From the NCBI GenBank assembly GCA_027622115.1, contig JAQBZS010000437.1:1-6495 (forward strand): 6,495 nt of DNA. The letters are read 5' to 3'. Below are positions 1 through 6,224 of the stretch, piece after piece. The translations under genes and the position numbers were made by a program. Below the pieces are notes generated by a model that saw only the letters and a list, made by a program, of their open reading frames with translations, ran no database searches and was not told the origin of the DNA. Each line of letters starts with the position of its first letter. Position 1 is the stretch's first letter. This stretch comes from Planctomycetota bacterium. GTDB taxonomy: Bacteria; Planctomycetota; Planctomycetia; Planctomycetales; Planctomycetaceae.

Positions 1-1956
1 GTCGCCGTAGTCGTGATTCCTGTTGAGCTGCGAAATGTTGAACGCCAGCGTGTACTCAGCCCACGGGTTGTGGCATCGCGCACATTCCATGCGACTTGGG
101 AAATGCCATTTGGAAACAGTCTTGCTTCCATCTGCAGTGACCACCGGAAACTCGACATCTTTGCCGCGTCGTTCCACAAGTTCTGCGTCGGTTTGGTCGT
201 CGTTCCAAGCGTACGAATACCCCTGAAACGTGTAGCCGTCCCAGTGCAGAATCTGAGTCTCGACGAACCGGGCCGATTGCGGCTTTCCACGCTCGGCTTC
301 GATGGAAATCGTCTTGGCCAGCACGGTGTTCAACGGGAAGTCCATGGCGCGTTGAAACATCGATCCGGTAACACGCGATTTTGGGTCGCGCACGGTGATG
401 CTGCCGGAATCCGGAACACCGATGAATCGCCGGGCCAACGCCTGATCCATCCACTGCTCCACGTTGACCGAAAACTCGACGACACCCGCCGCCGGTTGTT
501 GATCGACGAGCGACGCGAAAATGCCGGTTTCGCTGAGTTTCGTCGGGAACGGCGCGTCGACGGCAGCGACTTCATTGCGGAAGAAGTCGTGAACCGTGCC
601 GTCGGAATAGTCCAGCACATACAGCTCGCCTTCGTGAGTCTCGGCGAATCCGACAACTCGCACGGTGGCCGGCACGAGATCTTGTTTGGGGCCGGCTTTC
701 TTGCCGTCCCACGTCACACTCCAAATTCGTCGCGTCTCCCAATCACCGAAAATGTATTGCCCGACGAGTTCCGGGAATTTCCGGCCGCGATAGACGAAGC
801 CGCCCGTGACCGACACGCCGTCCGTGTGCGGCAATTCGACCGTGGGTGGCAGAATCGGTGTTGGCCCGTGCTTGCGTTCCGGATGCACGGATTGACGCCC
901 TTCGACAATGCTCCATCCATAGTTGCCGCCGCGTTCGACGCGATAGACAAGTTCCCACAACTCCCAGCCCACATCGCCGACCCATAAGTCTCCGGTCGCG
1001 CGATCGACGCTGATCTTCCACGGATTGCGAAATCCATACGCCCAGATTTCGCCGCGAGCCTTGTCCAAGCCCACGAAGGGATTGTCTTTCGGAATCGAAT
1101 ACGCTTTCCCTTCGTCGGGTGCATCCACATCGATCCGCAACACGCACGAAAGCAGATTGCTGAGGTCTTGCCCCGAATCCAGCCCGTCCGGCGGGTTGGC
1201 AAACCCACCGTCCCCCGTGGAGACGAAGAGCTTGCCGTCGGTGCCGAACTTGATGCAGCCGCCATTGTGTCCGCCTTCCAACCAAGTGATCACGATCTGT
1301 TCGCTGCTCGTGTCGCACGTCGGAACGCCGTCTTTCGACACCGTGAATCGAGACACCCGAGTACCGCCCGCCAACTGGCCACGCTCTTTGCCGCGAACGA
1401 CGTAGCACACGTAGCATTGCCGGTTGTTTGCAAAGTCGGGGTGGAATGTCAGTCCGTAAACGGCCGACAAACCGTTGACCGGGCCGGCGGGTTTACTTTC
1501 AATTTCGGCTTTGACCAGTTCGGAAACATCAAGAAACAGATCAGCTGCGGTGACGGTTTCATCGGGTTCGAACGAATAGATCTTGCCGCCTTGTTCGGCG
1601 ACGAACAGTCGATTCGTGCCGGGAGCACTGCTGATGACGGTCGGGTTATGGAACCGCTGCAATTGGGGGAATGCCACGCGAGTCCTCAGCGGCGGCGGCG
1701 GATCCGGCGACCCCAGCACACGCGTTTGAGTCCACGCAACTCGTTCCGAGATACCGAACGGCGATTCAGCGACCTGGACGTGATCGCGATCACCCGGCTT
1801 GTCGGCCTCGCGGTGTTCACTCTTTGGGGACTTGGAAGTCGTCGCCGTTCGCACGGGGTCGACGTGTTCTTCGCGATTGACGAACAGAATCGCGCCGGCC
1901 ATGACGACCATGAGCGCCACAATTGTTACGGCACCGGAACCTGAGTTGTTTTCCAT
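1..1956 (-). CDS. Membrane-anchored glucose/sorbosone dehydrogenase-like propeller fused to a cytochrome c region (partial, 3' end outside window)
   Basis: The frame is open from the ATG at 1956 to the window edge, giving 652 codons and no stop. Residues 9-26 form a hydrophobic helix after a short N-terminus, so the protein is probably an anchored or exported periplasmic enzyme. Residues 27 to about 95 are a polar linker. Residues of about 100-455 match the glucose/sorbosone dehydrogenase propeller: a GGHNGG motif with H230 at the family's catalytic-histidine position, then STGDGG, and GFRNPW at 308-313 followed by GDVGW and GGNYGW. From about residue 465 (FPTKLSETG) the sequence resembles the SO2930/HNE_0200 cytochrome family, ending in CARCH (625-629), a CXXCH heme c site at positions 70-84. 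A second heme site, if present, lies outside the window. By family the enzyme would oxidise a sugar or related alcohol with PQQ and pass electrons to heme; substrate and cofactor use are inferred. Domain calls are from motif reading only. Confidence 0.88.
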   Translation of the reverse strand, partial: MENNSGSGAVTIVALMVVMAGAILFVNREEHVDPVRTATTSKSPKSEHREADKPGDRDHVQVAESPFGISERVAWTQTRVLGSPDPPPPLRTRVAFPQLQRFHNPTVISSAPGTNRLFVAEQGGKIYSFEPDETVTAADLFLDVSELVKAEIESKPAGPVNGLSAVYGLTFHPDFANNRQCYVCYVVRGKERGQLAGGTRVSRFTVSKDGVPTCDTSSEQIVITWLEGGHNGGCIKFGTDGKLFVSTGDGGFANPPDGLDSGQDLSNLLSCVLRIDVDAPDEGKAYSIPKDNPFVGLDKARGEIWAYGFRNPWKISVDRATGDLWVGDVGWELWELVYRVERGGNYGWSIVEGRQSVHPERKHGPTPILPPTVELPHTDGVSVTGGFVYRGRKFPELVGQYIFGDWETRRIWSVTWDGKKAGPKQDLVPATVRVVGFAETHEGELYVLDYSDGTVHDFFRNEVAAVDAPFPTKLSETGIFASLVDQQPAAGVVEFSVNVEQWMDQALARRFIGVPDSGSITVRDPKSRVTGSMFQRAMDFPLNTVLAKTISIEAERGKPQSARFVETQILHWDGYTFQGYSYAWNDDQTDAELVERRGKDVEFPVVTADGSKTVSKWHFPSRMECARCHNPWAEYTLAFNISQLNRNHDYGD

Positions 1957-2313
1957 GAAATCCTCGTGGCGAATCACCCAAAGTGAGCGGCACGACGCGA
2001 AACCACCGGTTCGGAATTTGAATTCCCGACACCAACAACCAGCGGCGATCGCTTTGCCGGTCACACAATCAGCGGACCATCTTGTCCCAATTATGCCGCG
2101 TTCATCCCATTGAATCGACTGCCGGAGCCATCATTTCCATTTCCGCGATGCTCAACGTCGAACCACAGGGCGCAACTTCTGATCGTAGAGATTCCAATCG
2201 TCGTCCTGGAACGACCGCAAACCGATGGTTGCCGACACTTTGGGCCGCCGATACAACGTCGGCGAGACATCGGTCATCGAATCAAAACGTCATTCTCAAG
2301 CCACCATTTCAGT
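1957..2313. other. Divergent intergenic region, 357 bases
   Basis: This gap separates the minus-strand dehydrogenase gene from the plus-strand fhcC-like gene, so it must carry promoters for both directions. I see no convincing -35/-10 pair, RNA gene, strong hairpin or repeat in it. Open frames run through it (one enters the fhcC frame from a TTG at 2110), but their translations are low-complexity and arginine-rich and match no family I know. Confidence 0.5.
1961..1965 (-). promoter_or_regulatory. Ribosome-binding site of the dehydrogenase-cytochrome gene
   Basis: On the minus strand the sequence reads GAGGATTTCATG. GAGGA lies four bases before the ATG at 1956. It supports this start, which also places the hydrophobic helix right at the N-terminus. 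Confidence 0.6.
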
Positions 2314-3138
2314 ATGCCTCTCACAATTCGCCTACGAAATAAGACCTCGATTCCCGTCGAAGTCGACACAATCCAGATGGAAACCGTCAGGACGCAGTCG
2401 GCAGACGATGTCAAAGCCACGCTGGTGCAGAACGGCAATAAGCAATTCCCGCTTGGCGAATTCTTTGACGTGTCGGGTTCCGCCGGGGATGACGAGACCA
2501 TGGTGTGGGAAGGCGACTGCTCGCACGTCAAACTCATCGGCACGTATCTCAAGTCGGGAACGATCATTGTGGACGGCAATGCCGGGATGCATCTCGGTGC
2601 GGAGATGACGGGCGGGCGGATCGTCGTGAATGGAAACGCGGCGGATTGGGTGGGCGCGGAAATGCACGGCGGTCGCATCCATGTCCACGGCGATGCCGGA
2701 CATCTTGTGGGAGCCGTCTATCGTGGGGGCCGCCGAGGCATGACGGGTGGCGAGATTCTGATCGACGGTTCAGCGGGGAATGAGATCGGCCAAACTATGC
2801 GCCGCGGCTTGATCGCCGTTGGTGGCCGATCGGGCGATGCTCCAGGATTCAACATGATCGCCGGTTCGGTGCTGTTGTTCGGCGAAGTCGGCATTCGACC
2901 GGGAGCGGGCATGCGTCGCGGTACGATCGGGTTCCTGGGCGACGTCAAATCACCGGACATCTTGCCGACATTTCGTTACGCGACAACCTATCGCCCGGTG
3001 TTCTTGCGGTACTACTTGCGACGATTGCAGACACTCGGCTTCCCGGTTCCCGTTCACTGTTTCAGTGCCAATTACCGACGCTACAGCGGGGATTTCCTGG
3101 AACTGGGTAAGGGCGAGATTCTCGTGCGTTGTTCGTGA
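2314..3138 (+). CDS. fhcC: Formylmethanofuran dehydrogenase subunit C-like protein (formyltransferase/hydrolase complex subunit C)
   Basis: This 274-residue protein has the usual length of FhcC/FwdC. The ATG at 2314 gives the family-like opening MPLTIRLRN; there is no clear Shine-Dalgarno sequence before it. Residues 75-210 are a series of glycine-rich repeats of the type GxxxGxxMxGGxIxVxGxAG (for example around 82-102, 101-121, 119-139 and 144-163). These build the right-handed beta-helix shared with the C-terminal domain of glutamate synthase. The last 60 residues (YATTYRPVF, FSANYRRYSGD) also fit the family. In bacteria with tetrahydromethanopterin-linked C1 transfer, FhcABCD moves the formyl group from formyl-H4MPT to a methanofuran-type carrier and releases formate; subunit C is structural within the cytoplasmic complex. 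No fhcA, fhcB or fhcD is adjacent. The family call is strong; the physiological role is inferred from family knowledge. Confidence 0.92.
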   Translation: MPLTIRLRNKTSIPVEVDTIQMETVRTQSADDVKATLVQNGNKQFPLGEFFDVSGSAGDDETMVWEGDCSHVKLIGTYLKSGTIIVDGNAGMHLGAEMTGGRIVVNGNAADWVGAEMHGGRIHVHGDAGHLVGAVYRGGRRGMTGGEILIDGSAGNEIGQTMRRGLIAVGGRSGDAPGFNMIAGSVLLFGEVGIRPGAGMRRGTIGFLGDVKSPDILPTFRYATTYRPVFLRYYLRRLQTLGFPVPVHCFSANYRRYSGDFLELGKGEILVRCS

Positions 3139-3162
3139 GGCTCGCCGACAGGTTGCCTGCTG

Positions 3163-3281
3163 ACCGGTGGCTCACGCCACCGGCAGAGGCTGTGTCGGCC
3201 CTCCGGGCCTGACCGGATCCGGTAGCAGAATCCGATTCAGGGCCGAAGGCCCGGCACAGCCTCTGCCGGTGCCGTGAGGCC
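3163..3281. repeat. Large nested inverted repeat (REP/MITE-like) downstream of fhcC
   Basis: Two arms of about 45 bases (roughly 3168-3212 and 3236-3281) are imperfect reverse complements. The core ACCGGCAGAGGCTGTG at 3179-3194 is perfectly complementary to 3255-3270. Smaller palindromes are nested inside. CCGGTGGC at 3164-3171 pairs with GCCACCGG at 3176-3183 around a four-base loop. GGCC arms lie at 3198-3210 and GGGCC/GGCCC arms at 3240-3252. ACCGGATCCGGT at 3212-3223 near the centre is a perfect 12-base palindrome. The element starts about 25 bases after the fhcC stop, in a convergent gap, so its transcript could act as a bidirectional terminator. It lacks a T-tract. It could equally be a non-autonomous mobile element. 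Confidence 0.75.
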
Positions 3282-3293
3282 CCGGTCGAATGC

Positions 3294-3324
3294 GCGCGTG
3301 CCTGCGGCGTGCGGTTAAACGAAC
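3294..3324. repeat. Short dispersed repeat, copy 1
   Basis: The 31 bases here, with the core GGCGTGCGGTTAAACGA, match positions 5677-5707 with two differences (G/A at 3304 and A/G at 3323). Weaker similarity continues on both sides: GGTC 7-10 bases upstream in each copy and AAAGTG downstream after a short gap. The copy lies 37 bases beyond the stop of the PQQ-like propeller gene (3362) and directly after the large inverted repeat. Confidence 0.75.
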
Positions 3325-3361
3325 AAAAGTGCCGTTATTTGGCCCGGCGAGATTATGCCGT

Positions 3362-4621
3362 TTAGTCCGCGGCCTGAATGCAGAACAGATTTCGATTCGA
3401 TCTCAGGATCAGTTGCCCGTCGCTCACTGCGGGACTACTGCTGAAATCGCTGTCGTCGTCGAGCTTGTTCTTTTCGATCTCGGTCATTTCCGGCGAAGCC
3501 TGCAACACGTGCGTGCCCGAAAAGCGGCTGAGCGCGTACAGCTTGTCCTTGATCAAGACCATCGACCCATAGAACTTGCCGCCCAAGCGACGCTTACCGA
3601 CCTCTTTCCCGGTTTTGACGTCGACGCAACTGGCAACTCCGCTGTCGTTGACCCAATACAAATGCCCGTCGTGCAACACGGGCGACGGCACATAGGCGCC
3701 GCCGGTACTGGACCAAATCACGTGTGAACTCGTGACGTCGCTCTTGCCGCCCATTCGAACCGCAGTTCGCCCGCCACTGCGACCGCCAATGACATACACG
3801 ATCCCGTCGTGGACCACGGGTCGAGGACACGCACCCGTGTCGACTCGCGTGTCCGCATACCAACGAAGCTTGCCGTTGTCGGGATTCATGCCCCAAAGTT
3901 CATTCGTGACGGACATCAGCAAGACGTCGTCGCCGTTCGAATTCTTGGCGACGAGTGGTGTCGAGTAACTTCGTGACAAGCTGCCCGCTTCCGTTTTCCA
4001 AGCTTGTTCGCCGGTCTTGGCATTGAAGGAATACAGCGATTCGCTCTCGCATCCCGCCATGACGATCAGTTGGTCCTTGTACAAAATGGGACTCGCGGCG
4101 GACCCAAACATCGACCGACTTTCCGTTCCCACGCTCTTTTGCCAGATCTGCTTGCCGGTCAAGTCGAACGCCAGCACCCCCGAACTTCCGAACAGCACAT
4201 AAACGCGTTCGCCGTCGCTGATGGGCGTGTGCGACGCATAGCCCGGACGTCCAGCAAACACGGGGATCGATCGCTCGCCACCGCCGGTTTGAATGGCCTT
4301 CGACCACTCGATCTCGCCGGTTTTTCGATTAACGCACACCAAATGCCGCGTGAGTTTGCTCAGGTCGCCGGAGTTCGTGAAGCACGTGACGAAAATTCGC
4401 TGACCGACCACGATGGGGCTTGAATATCCCGCTCCCGGCAATTCTCGTTTCCATTTGAGATTTTCGGAATCGCTCCACCGCATCGGCACTTTGTCATCGA
4501 GGCTGACGCCGTCACCGGTTGGTCCACGAAAACCCGGCCAATCCACGGCGTCGGCGTTCGATCCGAGTACAATGGCGGAGATCAACAGCGTCAGCGAGAC
4601 GTGAGTCGTGCGTGAGATCAT
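3362..4621 (-). CDS. Secreted PQQ-binding-like beta-propeller repeat protein
   Basis: This protein has 419 residues. Residues 1 to about 25 form a signal peptide (charged start, hydrophobic core LTLLISAIVLG, then SNADA as a likely cleavage region). DWPGFRGPTGDG at 27-38 is the motif that opens many planctomycete propellers of this type. Repeats of the PQQ-like blade pattern (hydrophobic strand, D/N-x-x-T-G, then W) follow at about 94-106, 149-160, 196-208, 242-255 and 328-341, with a closing strand near 403-416. This is the BamB/quinoprotein dehydrogenase-like fold. I see no heme c motif and no clear catalytic site, so an enzymatic role is not supported; binding or scaffolding in the periplasm is equally possible. 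AGGA seven bases before the ATG supports the start. It converges with fhcC and diverges from the toxin-44 gene, so it is probably transcribed alone. Confidence 0.88.
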   Translation of the reverse strand: MISRTTHVSLTLLISAIVLGSNADAVDWPGFRGPTGDGVSLDDKVPMRWSDSENLKWKRELPGAGYSSPIVVGQRIFVTCFTNSGDLSKLTRHLVCVNRKTGEIEWSKAIQTGGGERSIPVFAGRPGYASHTPISDGERVYVLFGSSGVLAFDLTGKQIWQKSVGTESRSMFGSAASPILYKDQLIVMAGCESESLYSFNAKTGEQAWKTEAGSLSRSYSTPLVAKNSNGDDVLLMSVTNELWGMNPDNGKLRWYADTRVDTGACPRPVVHDGIVYVIGGRSGGRTAVRMGGKSDVTSSHVIWSSTGGAYVPSPVLHDGHLYWVNDSGVASCVDVKTGKEVGKRRLGGKFYGSMVLIKDKLYALSRFSGTHVLQASPEMTEIEKNKLDDDSDFSSSPAVSDGQLILRSNRNLFCIQAAD

Positions 4622-4859
4622 GTTCCGATCCTAATCAGATGTCGATGGCGTGAGGGTTCACGAATGATACCAATGGTGGAGTTGTAGGAGACGAAACGCG
4701 AACTTGCGAAAATGTCGACTGCAAAGAACACATCTCAACCCGGTCCGAGTTTTCGCACAACTTCATTGACTGCCGGTCGATCATCTCTCGACGCGCTGCG
4801 CGCAATCTGTTGTTCAATCGATTCTGGCCGACTTCAACCTCACTGCGACGGGATCCGAC
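4622..4859. other. Divergent gap between the propeller and toxin-44 genes
   Basis: This gap must hold the promoters of both flanking genes, but I cannot identify reliable promoter elements. An ATG at 4712 opens a plus-strand frame (MSTAKNTSQPGPSFRTTS and on) that lies one base out of phase with the toxin gene. In the toxin's own frame the 90 bases before its ATG also read like protein. This may be a remnant or misread 5' end of the toxin gene. Confidence 0.4.
4629..4632 (-). promoter_or_regulatory. Ribosome-binding site of the PQQ-like propeller gene
   Basis: The minus strand reads AGGATCGGAACATG, with AGGA seven bases before the ATG at 4621. It agrees with the start chosen from the signal peptide. 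Confidence 0.55.
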
Positions 4860-5639
4860 ATGCCACCGCCCACCGGTTACTACGACGAGGAAAATCAAAT
4901 CTGTCTCGCAGTCGATCCGGTTTGCATCGATGAAGGCACACTGACTCGGACGACGTCGCCGACCCCCGGCCCATTGGGTGTTTCCGAGCTGCCGATCGAT
5001 GAAGTCACTCCGATTGCGGTCTACATCACGAACGAAATCAATCGAAATGCACACGGTGACGACGCCACAAAACTGGCCGAAATGAATGAATTCTCCTACC
5101 TCGGATGTATCGAGGACTTTCAGCAACTCCCTTGGTGGCAGCAGTTACTGGGATTGGGGGTGAAACCCGAGACCTGCATCGATTTGGAGATCAGCAATCG
5201 AGGGGCCGCACTTCTGGGATGGGCGGTGTTGGTCATGCAGGACGCGGAATGGGATCATAAGCCGACGATTCGAAGCCGATTCAATCCCAGACACCCAGGC
5301 GGAATCCAAACGTGGCACGTTTACGGCAACGAGGAGTTCTATTACGACATTTGGTCCAACATCCATTACGGCTACGTGGGCGTGGCCTGCGGTTTCAGCG
5401 AATCGATGTTGCTGGACGGTGCCGGGATGGAGCAAATTGGTTCAACTCTGCTCCGCTGGGATTGGCCGAAACGTTCACCGGGCGTCGCGGGAATGCGAGC
5501 GTTCGATGACGCGTCCGACCGCGAATCCATCCGTATCGGCATTCGACTTTATCAAACGACGCCCAATAACTTGACATCGAATGCCGTCTTGCAGGCAGTG
5601 TTGCGAAACACCGAACTGACTCGTCGGTCCTATCCGTAG
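4860..5639 (+). CDS. Polymorphic toxin type 44 domain protein
   Basis: This protein has 259 residues from the ATG at 4860; GGGA about six bases upstream is a weak ribosome-binding site. From about residue 48 to 250 it follows the toxin-44 (Ntox44) pattern. An N-terminal helix carries AVYITNEINRNA (53-64), then come WDHKP (131-135), YYDIWSNIHYGYVG (161-174), GFSES (178-182), LLDGAGMEQIGS (184-195) and DDASDRESIRIGIRLY (216-231). The family is predicted, from comparative genomics, to be a nuclease effector; conserved D163 and H169 are candidate active-site residues (inference). The domain normally sits at the C-terminus of a secreted polymorphic toxin. Here there is no signal peptide, PAAR, RHS, LXG or other delivery domain, only about 48 unassigned residues ahead of it. 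No same-strand gene follows that could be an immunity gene. The frame is open upstream to a stop at 4767, and a longer, frameshifted N-terminus is possible. The domain call is firm; toxicity is not shown. Confidence 0.82.
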   Translation: MPPPTGYYDEENQICLAVDPVCIDEGTLTRTTSPTPGPLGVSELPIDEVTPIAVYITNEINRNAHGDDATKLAEMNEFSYLGCIEDFQQLPWWQQLLGLGVKPETCIDLEISNRGAALLGWAVLVMQDAEWDHKPTIRSRFNPRHPGGIQTWHVYGNEEFYYDIWSNIHYGYVGVACGFSESMLLDGAGMEQIGSTLLRWDWPKRSPGVAGMRAFDDASDRESIRIGIRLYQTTPNNLTSNAVLQAVLRNTELTRRSYP

Positions 5640-5653
5640 AAGCTATCTGAAAA

Positions 5654-5676
5654 AGGGGTCTGACCCAGGTCTGACC
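5654..5676. repeat. Tandem GGTCTGACC pair after an A-tract
   Basis: Fifteen bases after the toxin-44 stop the sequence reads AAAAAGGGGTCTGACCC and then AGGTCTGACC, so GGTCTGACC occurs twice, two bases apart. Each unit is a near palindrome (GGTC/GACC arms). From memory, similar GGGGTCTGACCC strings recur in intergenic regions of many environmental bacteria, some near REP-associated transposases; no transposase is present here. The arms could form alternative hairpins in the transcript. Confidence 0.5.
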
Positions 5677-5707
5677 GCGCGTGCCTACGGCGTGCGGTTA
5701 AACGAGC
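5677..5707. repeat. Short dispersed repeat, copy 2
   Basis: This is the partner of 3294-3324, in the same orientation, with 29 of 31 bases identical. It follows the tandem GGTCTGACC pair directly and ends 24 bases before the stop of the small membrane protein gene. A small hairpin, CGCCA-AAG-TGGCG (5711-5723), follows it. Like copy 1 it lies in a convergent 3'-to-3' gap. Confidence 0.75.
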
Positions 5708-5731
5708 GAACGCCAAAGTGGCGCTGTCGAA

Positions 5732-6055
5732 CTAATCTCCGGATGGTTTGTATTTGAACTTGCGGAGCCGATCGAGAGCGAGCGATTGCGTGTTACCACG
5801 CGTATCCGTCATGACAACATAGCCGGGAAGAAACTCGATTGTGTCAACTTGGAGCGAGTTGTGGCCGGATGCAGCAGCGGAGTTTGTCTCGTACATGTAA
5901 TCAACAGTTACATTTCCGACGATATCGGTGCGTGCAGCGGAGCCATCACGTGACGAGAGCCAACATGTGCCAACCACAATCGCACCAACCACGAAACCAA
6001 CGGACACAAGAAGTATAGGAGATCTTCCCCAGGGTGCTCTTGATGCGGAATTCAT
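5732..6055 (-). CDS. Small single-pass membrane protein, function unknown
   Basis: This 107-residue protein starts with a short N-terminus containing two arginines, followed by a hydrophobic helix at about 13-33. This suggests an inner-membrane anchor with the remainder outside the cytoplasm, although it could be an uncleaved signal. Residues 43-105 look like a small beta-rich domain (VGNVTVDYMY, QVDTIEFLPGYVVMTD, then SLALDRLRKFKYK). I do not recognise the family. The ATG at 6055 has no strong ribosome-binding site. The gene converges on the toxin-44 gene with a 92-base gap and lies downstream, on the same strand, of the RND adaptor, 169 bases away. That arrangement makes a toxin-immunity partnership possible but not expected. 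Coding status is supported by the clear anchor-plus-domain layout rather than homology. Confidence 0.65.
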   Translation of the reverse strand: MNSASRAPWGRSPILLVSVGFVVGAIVVGTCWLSSRDGSAARTDIVGNVTVDYMYETNSAAASGHNSLQVDTIEFLPGYVVMTDTRGNTQSLALDRLRKFKYKPSGD

Positions 6056-6224
6056 GTCTAATCTAGTCGCCTAACGGGACGTCGCCGCCGTGAATGAATC
6101 GAGCGAAATTGATCAGCGGTTGACTCTAACAGCGGGAGGTCCGTTGAACAAAGAGCGCAGGCGATCCCGTAGGACTTCGCGGATGTTCGGTGTCCTGCGG
6201 CGCTTGGTTTCAGAGCCACAATCT
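6056..6224. other. Gap between the RND adaptor and the small membrane protein
   Basis: These 169 bases separate two minus-strand genes. A weak AGGAC/GTCCT pairing occurs around 6171-6196, but there is no T-tract and no convincing terminator. The bases just after the adaptor stop could encode, one frame over, RFDIPG and a basic tail; this is discussed as a possible frameshift. Confidence 0.35.

Noticed and set aside
13..987. Plus-strand open frame of 324 codons
   Set aside because: It lies wholly antisense to the dehydrogenase-cytochrome gene, whose frame shows clear family motifs; the plus-strand translation matches nothing and is a by-product of GC-rich codon use.
1168..1944. Plus-strand open frame of 258 codons
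   Set aside because: It is antisense to the N-terminal half of the same dehydrogenase gene and has no recognisable domain.
2110..2313. Longer start (TTG) for the fhcC-like gene
   Set aside because: The extra 68 residues are arginine-rich and unlike the family, while the ATG at 2314 gives the usual FhcC N-terminus and length.
3163..3281. Nested palindromes read as a CRISPR array or structured RNA gene
   Set aside because: There are no regularly spaced direct repeats with spacers, and no tRNA or known RNA features; an inverted repeat explains the pattern.
4766..4800. TTGACT as a -35 promoter box before the toxin gene
   Set aside because: No matching -10 box lies at a suitable distance, and a single hexamer is expected by chance.
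4635..5126. Minus-strand open frame of 163 codons
   Set aside because: It overlaps the toxin-44 gene in antisense and the upstream gap; it has no motif and its start lies inside the toxin coding region.
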